DNA from: Akkermansia muciniphila
GTDB lineage: Bacteria; Verrucomicrobiota; Verrucomicrobiia; Limisphaerales; SIAT01
Assembly (NCBI GenBank): GCA_945900775.1
Contig: CAMDJP010000022.1
Span: 1 to 43,391, forward strand
Reading direction: 5' to 3'
DNA: 43,391 nucleotides
In this document: piece after piece, positions 17,038-23,892 of the stretch
Numbering within the stretch: the first letter of the stretch is position 1
Layout: every line of letters starts with the position of its first letter
The notes under the pieces: model-generated
Seen by the model: the letters and a program-made list of their open reading frames with translations, nothing else
Database searches by the model: none
What the model was told of the DNA's origin: nothing
Made by a program: the position numbers and the translations under genes

Positions 17038-17192
17038 AGTGGCCCGAAGCCACCTTGTTGGGTGGAGTGTTAAGGGAACTGCCGCGTCCAGTTGTTGGGG
17101 GTATGACGGTCTTCAGCCGCAATCATGCGGTTTGGCCGTAATCCAGAAAAGGCCCCCCAGCTTACCTAAATTGGCCTTTGAGAAAGTGAAAG

Positions 17193-17268
17193 TGGTGGCT
17201 GGGGGCGGAATTGAACCGCCGACACGCGGATTTTCAATCCGCTGCTCTACCAACTGAGCTACCCAGCC
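17193..17268 (-). tRNA. tRNA-Phe (GAA)
   Basis: On the minus strand the acceptor GGCTGGG pairs with CCCAGCC, the D-arm is GTAGCTCAGTTGGTAGAGC, and the anticodon stem-loop GCGGA-TTGAAAA-TCCGC gives GAA. The T-arm is GGCGGTTCAATTCCGCC, followed by discriminator A and an encoded CCA (17193-17195). It is 76 nt with CCA. Confidence 0.97.
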
Positions 17269-17283
17269 AGCCAAGGGCCGGTT

Positions 17284-17312
17284 ACTATCGCCAGCGTCCC
17301 ACGGTGGGGCAA
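17284..17312 (-). promoter_or_regulatory. candidate promoter of tRNA-Phe
   Basis: TTGCCC (minus strand, 17307-17312) and GATAGT (17284-17289) are separated by exactly 17 nt and end 15 bp before the tRNA 5' end. The -35 keeps TTG and the -10 matches four of six consensus bases. Confidence 0.45.
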
Positions 17313-17385
17313 GCATTTTTCCCCTGCCCGCGTCGCGGAGCTTGACCTCGCCGCGCGGGGGATTTTCACTAGAGAGGTTGTCGCT

Positions 17386-17592
17386 ATGGCTACTTATATT
17401 TACGAAACCATCCCACAAAAATCCGGCCAGAAGCCGCGCCGCTTCGAGGTGCAGCAGAAGATGAGCGACTCACCGCTCACGCGTGACCCGGAAACCGGCC
17501 TGCCGTGCAAGCGCGTGATTACCGGGGGCTCGGGCAACATCATGCGCGGCACGAGCATCCTGTCGATGAACGTGCCACGGCGTAAACGCTGA
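17386..17592 (+). CDS. FmdB-like small protein lacking the zinc cysteines
   Basis: A 68-residue protein with the shape of FmdB/regulatory zinc-ribbon proteins: start MATYIYETIP, then RRFEVQQKMSDSPL, then CKRVITGGSG, which mirrors the usual M-P-x-Y-E-Y ... F-E ... K-R-x-I-S-G-G layout. The zinc-binding CxxC pairs are absent; only one Cys remains. AGAGAGG lies 8 nt before the ATG, a good ribosome site, so the gene looks expressed. It is followed after a 37-bp gap by the Gfo/Idh/MocA gene. The role of FmdB proteins is poorly defined, and metal binding is unlikely here. Confidence 0.7.
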   Translation: MATYIYETIPQKSGQKPRRFEVQQKMSDSPLTRDPETGLPCKRVITGGSGNIMRGTSILSMNVPRRKR

Positions 17593-17629
17593 CCTTGCAG
17601 AAACCTGGGTGGGCTGGTATCAGCAGTTC

Positions 17630-18823
17630 GTGAAACCTCTGCCTGTCGCTGCCCGTCGCGACTTCCTCAGGCAATCCGCCGCGCTCGCACTGCTCTCTTC
17701 GCTGGCGCCGTCCTTCGCCTTCGCCGCCAACCGTAAGTATCGAGCCGCCGTCTTCGGCGCGACCGGCAAAGGCGATTACGGCCACGGCCTCGACGTCGTT
17801 TTTAGCAATCGCGAGAACGTTGAGCTCGTCGCTGTGTCCGATGCGGACCCCGCCGGCCGAGCCAAGGCGGCTGCGAAACTGAAGGCCCCGCGCGCCTACG
17901 CCGATTACCGGGAGCTACTCGCGAAGGAGAAGCCCGATCTCGTGAGCGTCGCGCCCCGGCAAACCGGCGAACACCACGCGATGACGCTGGCTGCGCTGCG
18001 AGCCGGCGCCCATGTCTATTCAGAGAAGCCCTTCACCACAACGCTCGCGGAAGCGGACGAGCTTCTGGCTGAGGCTCGCAAGCGGAAGCTGAAGATTGCT
18101 GTCGCGCATCAGATGCGTTTCACGCCACCGGTTCAGGAACTCAAGCAGGCTGTGGTCGGCGGTGTCATCGGCGATCTGCTTGAATTGCGCGCGTGGGGCA
18201 AGCAAGACGCCCGCGCGGGTGGTGAGGACATGATGGTGCTCGGCACACACCTTTTCGACCTCATCCGCCTGTTCGTCGGCGACGCGCTCTGGTGCACGGC
18301 GCGAGTCCTGCAGCAGGGCCGCGACATCACCGCGGCCGACGCACGCGTGACGAAGGACTTCATCGGGCCGATTGCTGGCGAGGAGATTCACGCCACGTTC
18401 GCCTTCGCCAAAGGCATCAATGCAACTTTTACCAGTCGTGCGCAACTCCGCGAACAGGTCGGCGCTTGGGGTGTAGAGTTGGTCGGCAGCAAAGGCGCCG
18501 CGCGGATCAACGCCAACATTCCGACGCAGGTATTTCTCGCCAAGCAGATGCCGTGGACGGCTGGTGGTCGTCCACTGGCTTGGGAGAAAATGACCAGCGC
18601 TCCAGCCGAGAATCTTCCGGCGGCGCAGGGAGGTTTCCTCGAGGCAAACGGCCGAGTGGTGGATGACTGGATTGCGGCCATCGAGCAGGAACGCGAACCG
18701 GCGTGCAGTGGGCACAACGCTATGAAGGCAATCGAGATGGCGATGGCCGTCTATCACGCGGCGCTGACCGGTCGACGCGTGGCGTTGCCGCTCGCTGAGC
18801 GCGTCCATCCGCTCGCGAAATGA
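17630..18823 (+). CDS. Tat-exported Gfo/Idh/MocA family oxidoreductase
   Basis: An NAD(P)-dependent oxidoreductase of about 397 residues. A twin-arginine signal ARRDFLRQSAALALLSSLAP begins the protein. The Rossmann fold follows with RAAVFGATGKGDYGHGLDVV, and EKPFTTT is the family's E-K-P motif. Substrates in this family are mostly sugars and sugar derivatives, and many verrucomicrobial members are exported with tightly bound cofactor. I place the start at GTG 17630, which puts the Arg pair near residue 9; a GTG at 17609 adds seven residues. The protein ends with a C-terminal helix typical of the family (AMKAIEMAMAVYHAALTGRR). The substrate cannot be read from sequence. Confidence 0.88.
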   Translation: MKPLPVAARRDFLRQSAALALLSSLAPSFAFAANRKYRAAVFGATGKGDYGHGLDVVFSNRENVELVAVSDADPAGRAKAAAKLKAPRAYADYRELLAKEKPDLVSVAPRQTGEHHAMTLAALRAGAHVYSEKPFTTTLAEADELLAEARKRKLKIAVAHQMRFTPPVQELKQAVVGGVIGDLLELRAWGKQDARAGGEDMMVLGTHLFDLIRLFVGDALWCTARVLQQGRDITAADARVTKDFIGPIAGEEIHATFAFAKGINATFTSRAQLREQVGAWGVELVGSKGAARINANIPTQVFLAKQMPWTAGGRPLAWEKMTSAPAENLPAAQGGFLEANGRVVDDWIAAIEQEREPACSGHNAMKAIEMAMAVYHAALTGRRVALPLAERVHPLAK

Positions 18824-18841
18824 ATTCCGGCGCGTTGAGGA

Positions 18842-19702
18842 TCAGGCCTTCAGGAAGAAATTGCGCTGCTTCTCGCTGATGGGCATGCCGAGTTTCTCCA
18901 TCACCAGCAGCATGTCCTCCCACACTTTGCGCTTTTCGCTGAGCGCTTGGTTGCGCAGTAGATACGCGGGATGATAGGTCGGCATCAGCGGGATGCCCTG
19001 AAACTCCTGCCAAGAGCCGCGCAGCTTGCTGATGCCCTCGGTCTTGCCGAGCAACCCATCAATTGCCGTGGCGCCGAGAGCGACGATGGCGCGCGGTTGG
19101 ATGATTCGGATTTGCTCGAGCAGATACGGCTTACAGGTCTCCATTTCGGCAGGCGTAGGCTTGCGATTGCCGGCGGTCTGACCCGGAGTGTCAGGGCGGC
19201 ACTTGAGTATGTTGGCGATGTACACGGTCTCGCGCGAGAGGGCCATCGCCTGGATGATTTTGGTGAGCAACTGCCCGGCCTTGCCGATGAACGGCTCGCC
19301 CTGCTCGTCTTCATCCGCACCCGGTGCCTCGCCGACGAACATCAGTTGCGCGTGGATGTCGCCGACGCCGAACACAACCTGCGTGCGCGAGCTGGCGAGA
19401 TTCGGACACTTGATGCAAGGGATGACGCGCGCTCGCAATTCGGCCATCGCGGCGGCCTTCGTGTCGGAATCGAAAGTGGGCGCAGTGGGCGCAGATTTGG
19501 CTGCAACAGGTTTAGCGGGCATAGAAATTGGGGCTGAGATCGAGGCCGGTCTGGTGGCGGACACAGGAGCGCGGCGAGGAACAGGCGCAGCCAAAGCGGC
19601 GAGCGTCTCGGGCGCGATGGCAAGATGACGCGCGCCAGCGGCTTGCAATCCCTGCATGTGCGCAATCGTTGCGTCGAGCAGTTGACGGTAAGCGTCGTTC
19701 AC
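18842..19702 (-). CDS. family 4 uracil-DNA glycosylase (4Fe-4S)
   Basis: A 286-residue enzyme that should remove uracil from DNA at the start of base-excision repair. Motif 1 GEAPGADEDEQG is at 124-135 and motif 2 HPAYLLR at 244-250. Four cysteines at 96, 99, 168 and 190 (CIKC, LKCRP, ETCKP) match the iron-sulfur cluster ligands of families 4 and 5; the GEAPGADED form points to family 4. The first 90 residues are a Pro/Ala-rich extension not needed for catalysis. The start is GTG at 19702 without a strong ribosome site. It is divergent from the zinc-ribbon gene at 19787. Confidence 0.93.
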   Translation of the reverse strand: MNDAYRQLLDATIAHMQGLQAAGARHLAIAPETLAALAAPVPRRAPVSATRPASISAPISMPAKPVAAKSAPTAPTFDSDTKAAAMAELRARVIPCIKCPNLASSRTQVVFGVGDIHAQLMFVGEAPGADEDEQGEPFIGKAGQLLTKIIQAMALSRETVYIANILKCRPDTPGQTAGNRKPTPAEMETCKPYLLEQIRIIQPRAIVALGATAIDGLLGKTEGISKLRGSWQEFQGIPLMPTYHPAYLLRNQALSEKRKVWEDMLLVMEKLGMPISEKQRNFFLKA

Positions 19703-19786
19703 GAAGCGACGTTAATTCGGCGCCGATGCGTTGCACAGGTTTTTCCCGCCATTGCTGCGAGACGAGGCGTTTGTTACGCTACACTC

Positions 19787-20080
19787 GTGACGAGGCATTG
19801 CCACAATTGCGGGACGGAGTGGACGCTCTCCGGTAATCCTGGACGAAGCGAAAGTTGCCCCCAATGCAGCGCTGATTTGCGTTCCTGCGCGAACTGCTTG
19901 CATCACGATCTACGTGCGGCACACCAGTGTCGTGAGCGCCGAGCCGAACCGGTGGATGACAAGCGCCTCGGGACGTTTTGCGAGTATTTCGATTTCGTTC
20001 GGCGGGAGTTCAAAGGCAAAGATGGCAACTCCCGCGAGGACGTCGCACGGGCACAATTTAAGAAACTGTTCGGCGATTGA
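19787..20080 (+). CDS. small multi-cysteine zinc-ribbon-like protein
   Basis: A protein of about 97 residues. Cys pairs CHNCG (5-8), CPQC and CANC, with further Cys in HQCRE and FCEYF, suggest one or two zinc sites. The tail ends DNSREDVARAQFKKLFGD in the same frame. It resembles short conserved proteins of unknown function that I associate with Verrucomicrobiota and Planctomycetota. GTG at 19787 is the best start because the residues before it are unlike a protein; the nearest purine-rich sequence is about 20 nt upstream, so the start is uncertain. It is divergent from the uracil-DNA glycosylase gene with an 84-bp spacer. Confidence 0.65.
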   Translation: MTRHCHNCGTEWTLSGNPGRSESCPQCSADLRSCANCLHHDLRAAHQCRERRAEPVDDKRLGTFCEYFDFVRREFKGKDGNSREDVARAQFKKLFGD

Positions 20081-20166
20081 TCGAAATCACGTATCCGCCG
20101 CCTCTTATGAAAATAAAAAGCTGTGCTTATTACTTCGGTTTATGTAAAACAATTCCTCTTTGTTCC

Positions 20167-20195
20167 TTGACCGAAAATGGAGACCGTGGTTAGCT
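20167..20195 (+). promoter_or_regulatory. candidate promoter of the structured RNA
   Basis: TTGACC (20167-20172, five of six -35 bases) is followed after 17 nt by TTAGCT (20190-20195) or after 18 nt by TAGCTA, a weak -10. Transcription would start near 20203, exactly where the folded element begins. Confidence 0.4.
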
Positions 20196-20202
20196 ATCGG
20201 CA

Positions 20203-20338
20203 CTGGAAGTTTTCGTGATGACTTTCGGTCTCGGTGAGTACAGCCGAGACTGGGAATCCACAGAACCTACGTTGTACTAATTCGAAAACTCCCCGGAGCC
20301 GGAGAAGATCATCTCCTGATCGCTGGCTCCGGTTTTTT
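20203..20338 (+). ncRNA. candidate structured non-coding RNA with pseudoknot
   Basis: No protein is encoded, yet the stretch folds neatly by hand. AGTTTTCG (20208-20215) pairs with CGAAAACT (20283-20290), extended by GG/CC past one bulged A. Inside it, 20223-20234 pairs with 20244-20255 over 12 bp (core GTCTCGG/CCGAGAC) with the 9-nt loop TGAGTACAG. Six loop bases, AGTACA (20237-20242), pair perfectly with TGTACT (20273-20278), forming a pseudoknot. A strong terminator follows at once. Upstream, GACCGAAA (20169-20176) and GAGACCG (20180-20186) could pair with one arm of the hairpin instead, so switching is possible if transcription starts earlier. The only plus-strand gene upstream ends at 20080 and none follows, so an independent small RNA fits better than a riboswitch. 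I do not recognise the family. Confidence 0.55.
20293..20338 (+). terminator. Rho-independent terminator, plus strand
   Basis: CCGGAGCC (20293-20300) pairs with GGCTCCGG (20325-20332). An inner stem GGAGA/TCTCC lies at 20301-20305 and 20312-20316. Six T residues (20333-20338) and more pyrimidines follow. Confidence 0.85.
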
Positions 20339-20398
20339 CTTTTCTACCCATCGCGCCGAACAACGACGGCTGATGGTTTTTATCTCGTGAGTGTTTCG

Positions 20399-20434
20399 CA
20401 AAAGAAAAAGCGGACACATTGCTGCGTCCGCTTT
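20399..20434 (-). terminator. Rho-independent terminator of the aldolase gene
   Basis: AAAGCGGAC (20407-20415) and GTCCGCTTT (20426-20434) form a perfect 9-bp stem with a 10-nt loop. On the minus strand it runs into a T-rich tail (20399-20409). It lies 30 nt past the aldolase stop codon. Confidence 0.85.
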
Positions 20435-20463
20435 GGCGGAAGTGTGCCGGTTTCGTGTGCGGC

Positions 20464-21429
20464 TCAGTCGAAAGCGTGACCGGAGCAGCAGAGGACATTG
20501 CGCATCTTGTGGCGGACGAGTTCTTTCACGGCCTTGCGAGCGGGTCCGAGATACTTGCGCGGATCGAATTCCTTGGGCTTGGTGAACAGGACTTCGCGAA
20601 TCGCGGCGGTCATCGCCAGGCGCAGGTCGGTGTCAATGTTGACCTTGGTGCAGCCAGTGCGGCGGGCGATCTCGATGTCCGCCTCGGGCACGCCGGCGGT
20701 ATCTTCACCCATGCCGCCGCCGAACTGGTTAATCTTTTGCGCGAGATCCTTCGGTACCGAACTGGCTCCGTGAAGCACGAGTGGATAATCGCCAAGACCC
20801 GCTTCCATCAGCGCCTTCTTGATCGCCTTGAGGCGCTCGAGGTCGAGGTGCTGCTCGCCCTTGAATTTGTAAGCGCCGTGGCTGTTGCCGATAGCAACGG
20901 CGAGTGAATCCACGCCGGATTGTTTGACGAATTCCACGGCTTCTTCGGGATGTGTGTAGCAACCGCCTTTGGAATAAGCACCGCCTTCTTCTCCGTCATC
21001 GTGCTGCGCACCGACGAGCATGCCGAGTTCGCCTTCAACGACGCAGTTGTGCTTGTGGGCGTAGTCCACGACCTTGCGACAGACCTCGACGTTCTTCTCG
21101 AACGGATCGTGCGAAGCATCAATCATCACACTGGTGAAACCCTCGTCAATGCACTGCTTGCAGAGCTCGAAACTGTCGCCGTGATCGAGGTGGACGGCGA
21201 TGGGAATGTTCGAGAGGCTCACGGCAGCCTCGATGAGTTTCTTGAGGTAAACCGGGTGCGCGTAATCGCGCGCGCCCTTGGAGATTTGCAGCATCAACGG
21301 CGCCTTCTCCTCTTCGGCGGCCTCCACGATGGCTTGGATGAACTCCATGTTGTTCACGTTGAACGCGCCGAGGGCGTACTTACCCTTGAGTGCCTTCGCG
21401 AACAGGTCAGTCGTGTGTGTTAGAGGCAT
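20464..21429 (-). CDS. fba: class II fructose-1,6-bisphosphate aldolase
   Basis: A 321-residue zinc-dependent aldolase of glycolysis and gluconeogenesis, splitting fructose 1,6-bisphosphate to dihydroxyacetone phosphate and glyceraldehyde 3-phosphate. The opening GKYALGAFNVNNMEFIQAIV is typical. Metal and substrate motifs follow: AVHLDHGDSF near 78-87, EGELGMLVG, GNSHGAYKF, VLHGASSVP and NIDTDLRLA. The length and motif set fit the class IIB branch. It is a single gene with its own terminator at 20399-20434, and no ribosome site is obvious before the ATG. Confidence 0.96.
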   Translation of the reverse strand: MPLTHTTDLFAKALKGKYALGAFNVNNMEFIQAIVEAAEEEKAPLMLQISKGARDYAHPVYLKKLIEAAVSLSNIPIAVHLDHGDSFELCKQCIDEGFTSVMIDASHDPFEKNVEVCRKVVDYAHKHNCVVEGELGMLVGAQHDDGEEGGAYSKGGCYTHPEEAVEFVKQSGVDSLAVAIGNSHGAYKFKGEQHLDLERLKAIKKALMEAGLGDYPLVLHGASSVPKDLAQKINQFGGGMGEDTAGVPEADIEIARRTGCTKVNIDTDLRLAMTAAIREVLFTKPKEFDPRKYLGPARKAVKELVRHKMRNVLCCSGHAFD

Positions 21430-21547
21430 ATGTGTTCAGGTCAGGTTGATGATGGGCCAAAGAGGCCGAAACAAGGGTTGCATGATAAATCAGCCGCTGG
21501 AAAAGGAAACAAAAAACGGGCGCGCTTGTTCACGCCGCAGTGCCGCG

Positions 21548-22810
21548 TCACTTCACCCCAGTGACGACCGGCTGGGTCCAGGCTTTCGCGAGTTCGCCCT
21601 TCGCGTAGGGGTTCTCCTGCAGCTTGGTGGAAGTAATGCGGGCGCGGACGTAAATCTCGTCGCCCTTCAGGGCGTAGCGTGGACTTGACCCCTTTACCTC
21701 AGACAGCACAGCGCCGATAGTCTCGCTATAACGACGCGTGGTGCGCAGGGCGAGGCCAGCGGAGTTGCGAACCGGCTCGCTGGTCGGGTCATAACTGGCG
21801 CGCGTGCCGATGAACTGCGTCGTGTATTCCACACCCGTCTCAGCTTCGATTTCGATTTCGATTCGTTTCTTGTCCTGCCGGATGTCGCGGAGCGTCACGC
21901 CGGTGCTAGAGTAGAAATCGCCCGCCTCAAGCGCATTCACGAGCGAGGCGGCGTCGAGCTTCGCCGTGCGGACGAATACCCAACCGCGGCCAGGGTTGTT
22001 CGAGTTGAAGGCTTTCGTGTGATAGTTGTGGCCGTCATCTGTGGCCAGACCATAAAGCACCTCGCTGTTCAGCTCGGCGAGGCGTTTCGTCAGCACGATA
22101 TCCCAGAGCCGCTCCGTGCTGACGCGGTTGGTGTCACCGGCGTTGTTCACGGAGGCGTGGCCGTTATAGACCTCAAAGAACCGCTCGCCTTTCACCTGTG
22201 CCAACTCCTCGGCGGTGATGGCCCAGCCGAAGTTCGGATGGTTCAGGTGCGGAATCATTGGTTGGCCGGTCTTCTTGCGCTGCTCGAAAAGGGCGTTCAC
22301 GTTGTTCTGCATCACCTCGACCACGTTGCTGCCGCCACGCGGCTTGATCACTTCGCGCAGGTTGTGAGCGTTGATGTGGATCGGCGCGGTCTTCCAGCGG
22401 TCGGTGATTTCCTGACTCTGGATGAGTAGGAACTTCTCCGGCTCATTGAACTGCTTCGACATCTCGTCGAACCTCTTCAGCCGCACTTGCGTCTTGCCCT
22501 TCTCATCGCGCCGCTCGACCTGCTTCTCGCCGAAGCGCGCGAGGTATTTCCGCAGCACTTCTTGGCTGGTTCGGTTTGTAGAGACGGTGGTCCACTTGTT
22601 CGAAACTTGGAGCGTGTTATGATCGGAGAAGGCAAGGAAATGGTAGCCGCGCGACTTGTACCAGTCGGCCACCATATCAGGATAATCATCGCCGTCGCTC
22701 CAGAACGTGTGCGTGTGGAGATTGCCCTTCCACCAACGCGGCGGGTCTGCGGCGAAGAGCGCCGTGGACGTGAAGAGAAGGAGTGCGACGAGGGCGCGGG
22801 GCATGCTCAT
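21548..22810 (-). CDS. exported PHP-domain metal-dependent hydrolase
   Basis: A 420-residue protein with a signal peptide (hydrophobic to about residue 20, cleavage likely after ALFA). The PHP metal motif GNLHTHTFWSDGDDYPD starts near residue 29 and is followed by FLAFSDHNTL near 55-64; further metal ligands are plausible in IPHLNHPNFGW. It resembles CehA/McbA-type secreted phosphoesterases or amide/ester hydrolases. A C-terminal beta domain follows from about residue 300. The ATG overlaps the stop of the MBL-fold gene as ATGA, so the two are translationally coupled. The substrate is unknown. A second ATG at 22804 is possible. Confidence 0.8.
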   Translation of the reverse strand: MSMPRALVALLLFTSTALFAADPPRWWKGNLHTHTFWSDGDDYPDMVADWYKSRGYHFLAFSDHNTLQVSNKWTTVSTNRTSQEVLRKYLARFGEKQVERRDEKGKTQVRLKRFDEMSKQFNEPEKFLLIQSQEITDRWKTAPIHINAHNLREVIKPRGGSNVVEVMQNNVNALFEQRKKTGQPMIPHLNHPNFGWAITAEELAQVKGERFFEVYNGHASVNNAGDTNRVSTERLWDIVLTKRLAELNSEVLYGLATDDGHNYHTKAFNSNNPGRGWVFVRTAKLDAASLVNALEAGDFYSSTGVTLRDIRQDKKRIEIEIEAETGVEYTTQFIGTRASYDPTSEPVRNSAGLALRTTRRYSETIGAVLSEVKGSSPRYALKGDEIYVRARITSTKLQENPYAKGELAKAWTQPVVTGVK

Positions 22811-23832
22811 TTGAACTCCGTCTTGAAGAATCCCTCCGGCGCGGTTGGGCGCACGGTGAGAAGGGGCAGGTCAAACTTCACGTCGCGCGCGGCGCTCTTC
22901 GGGGTGAACGGCTGACCGCCCATCTCGACGAAGATCTTCTCCACTTGGGCGTCGATGACCCTGCCCACGTAGCGCTCGATCTGCTTGTTCTTCAGCAGCG
23001 TCTCACGGATGGCTGGCGCGGCGACCTTCGCCTCCTCGAGTTTCTTGTCGGAGAGCTTCGCCACCTCGGCACGGATGGCCTTGAAGTAGGCGATTTGGTC
23101 GATGAGCACCTGCTTCGTGCCAATCGGTCCGTGCGCGGGGCAGATCGTTTCGGCGCCGAGCTTCTGCGCTAGCTCGAGCGTCTTCACCCACTGCGCCGTG
23201 TCACCGTCGCCCATGTAGTTGAACGGCCCGTTCACGCATGCGTCGCCGGTGAAGAGGATTTTTTCCTTGGGCAACCACGCGAAGCCGTCGCCCTTCGTGT
23301 GCGCCACACCGAGATGCACGAGTTCCACGCGCATCTTGCCGTCCTCAAAAATCTTCTGCTTGTCAAAAGTCATCGTGGGCGGATGCAGCTTGCTCTCGCG
23401 AACGTCGGCGCGGCCCTTGGCGGCGAACTCCCAGCGACCTGGCTTGCCGCCGAAGGCGCCCGTCTCGTGCTCTTTCATCGAGGCCAACACGCCCGCGTGC
23501 GCCACCACCGTCGCGCCGGCGTCGGCGAAGACCTTGTTGCCGTAGGCGTGGTCGCCGTGGTGATGCGTGTCGAAGACAAACTTGATCGGCTTGTCAGTCG
23601 TCTTGCGAATCTTCGGGATGATTTCCTGCGCGCCGCTCGGGAAGTTCGCATCCACCACCAGCACGTAGTCCTTGAAAACAATCCAACCGTGGTTGCAATG
23701 GCCGCTCTTCTCGATATTGCCCTGGTGGAAATAGACACCCGGCGCCACCTGCTGCACCTCGCCGACCTTGTCGGCGGCAACGGCAAACGAGACCGTCGCA
23801 AGTAACGCAAGGAGTAGGGCGGGCGATTTCAT
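22807..23832 (-). CDS. exported MBL-fold metallo-hydrolase
   Basis: A metallo-beta-lactamase-fold protein of about 341 residues with a signal peptide (MKSPALLLALLATVSFAVA). The metal signature is THHHGDHAYGN, the H-x-H-x-D-H motif. Later ligands are the His in HLGVAHTKGD, the Asp in ILFTGDACVNGP and the His in CPAHGPIG. The layout fits the QuinoProtein relay or SoxH-like and cyclase-like subgroup, a broad assignment. ATG 23832 is preferred to 23868, since the signal peptide begins there. It lies 60 bp after leuA and is coupled to the PHP gene, which suggests a two-step extracytoplasmic hydrolysis, but no substrate can be named. Confidence 0.85.
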   Translation of the reverse strand: MKSPALLLALLATVSFAVAADKVGEVQQVAPGVYFHQGNIEKSGHCNHGWIVFKDYVLVVDANFPSGAQEIIPKIRKTTDKPIKFVFDTHHHGDHAYGNKVFADAGATVVAHAGVLASMKEHETGAFGGKPGRWEFAAKGRADVRESKLHPPTMTFDKQKIFEDGKMRVELVHLGVAHTKGDGFAWLPKEKILFTGDACVNGPFNYMGDGDTAQWVKTLELAQKLGAETICPAHGPIGTKQVLIDQIAYFKAIRAEVAKLSDKKLEEAKVAAPAIRETLLKNKQIERYVGRVIDAQVEKIFVEMGGQPFTPKSAARDVKFDLPLLTVRPTAPEGFFKTEFK

Positions 23833-23892
23833 ACCCGCGAAATTAGGCCAGTCCACCGCCGAAGGCAATCGCGCAGTGAGCTCGCTGCCACC

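Noticed and set aside
17113-17418. Minus-strand ORF with VAQLVEQRIENPRVGGSIPP
   Set aside because: It is a translation across tRNA-Phe, not a protein.
20203-20338. 6S, SRP, RNase P or tmRNA gene
   Set aside because: The conserved cores of these RNAs are not visible, and the pseudoknot layout does not fit 6S or SRP RNA.
20203-20338. Riboswitch controlling a downstream gene
   Set aside because: The next gene (fba) is on the opposite strand, so no plus-strand target exists nearby.
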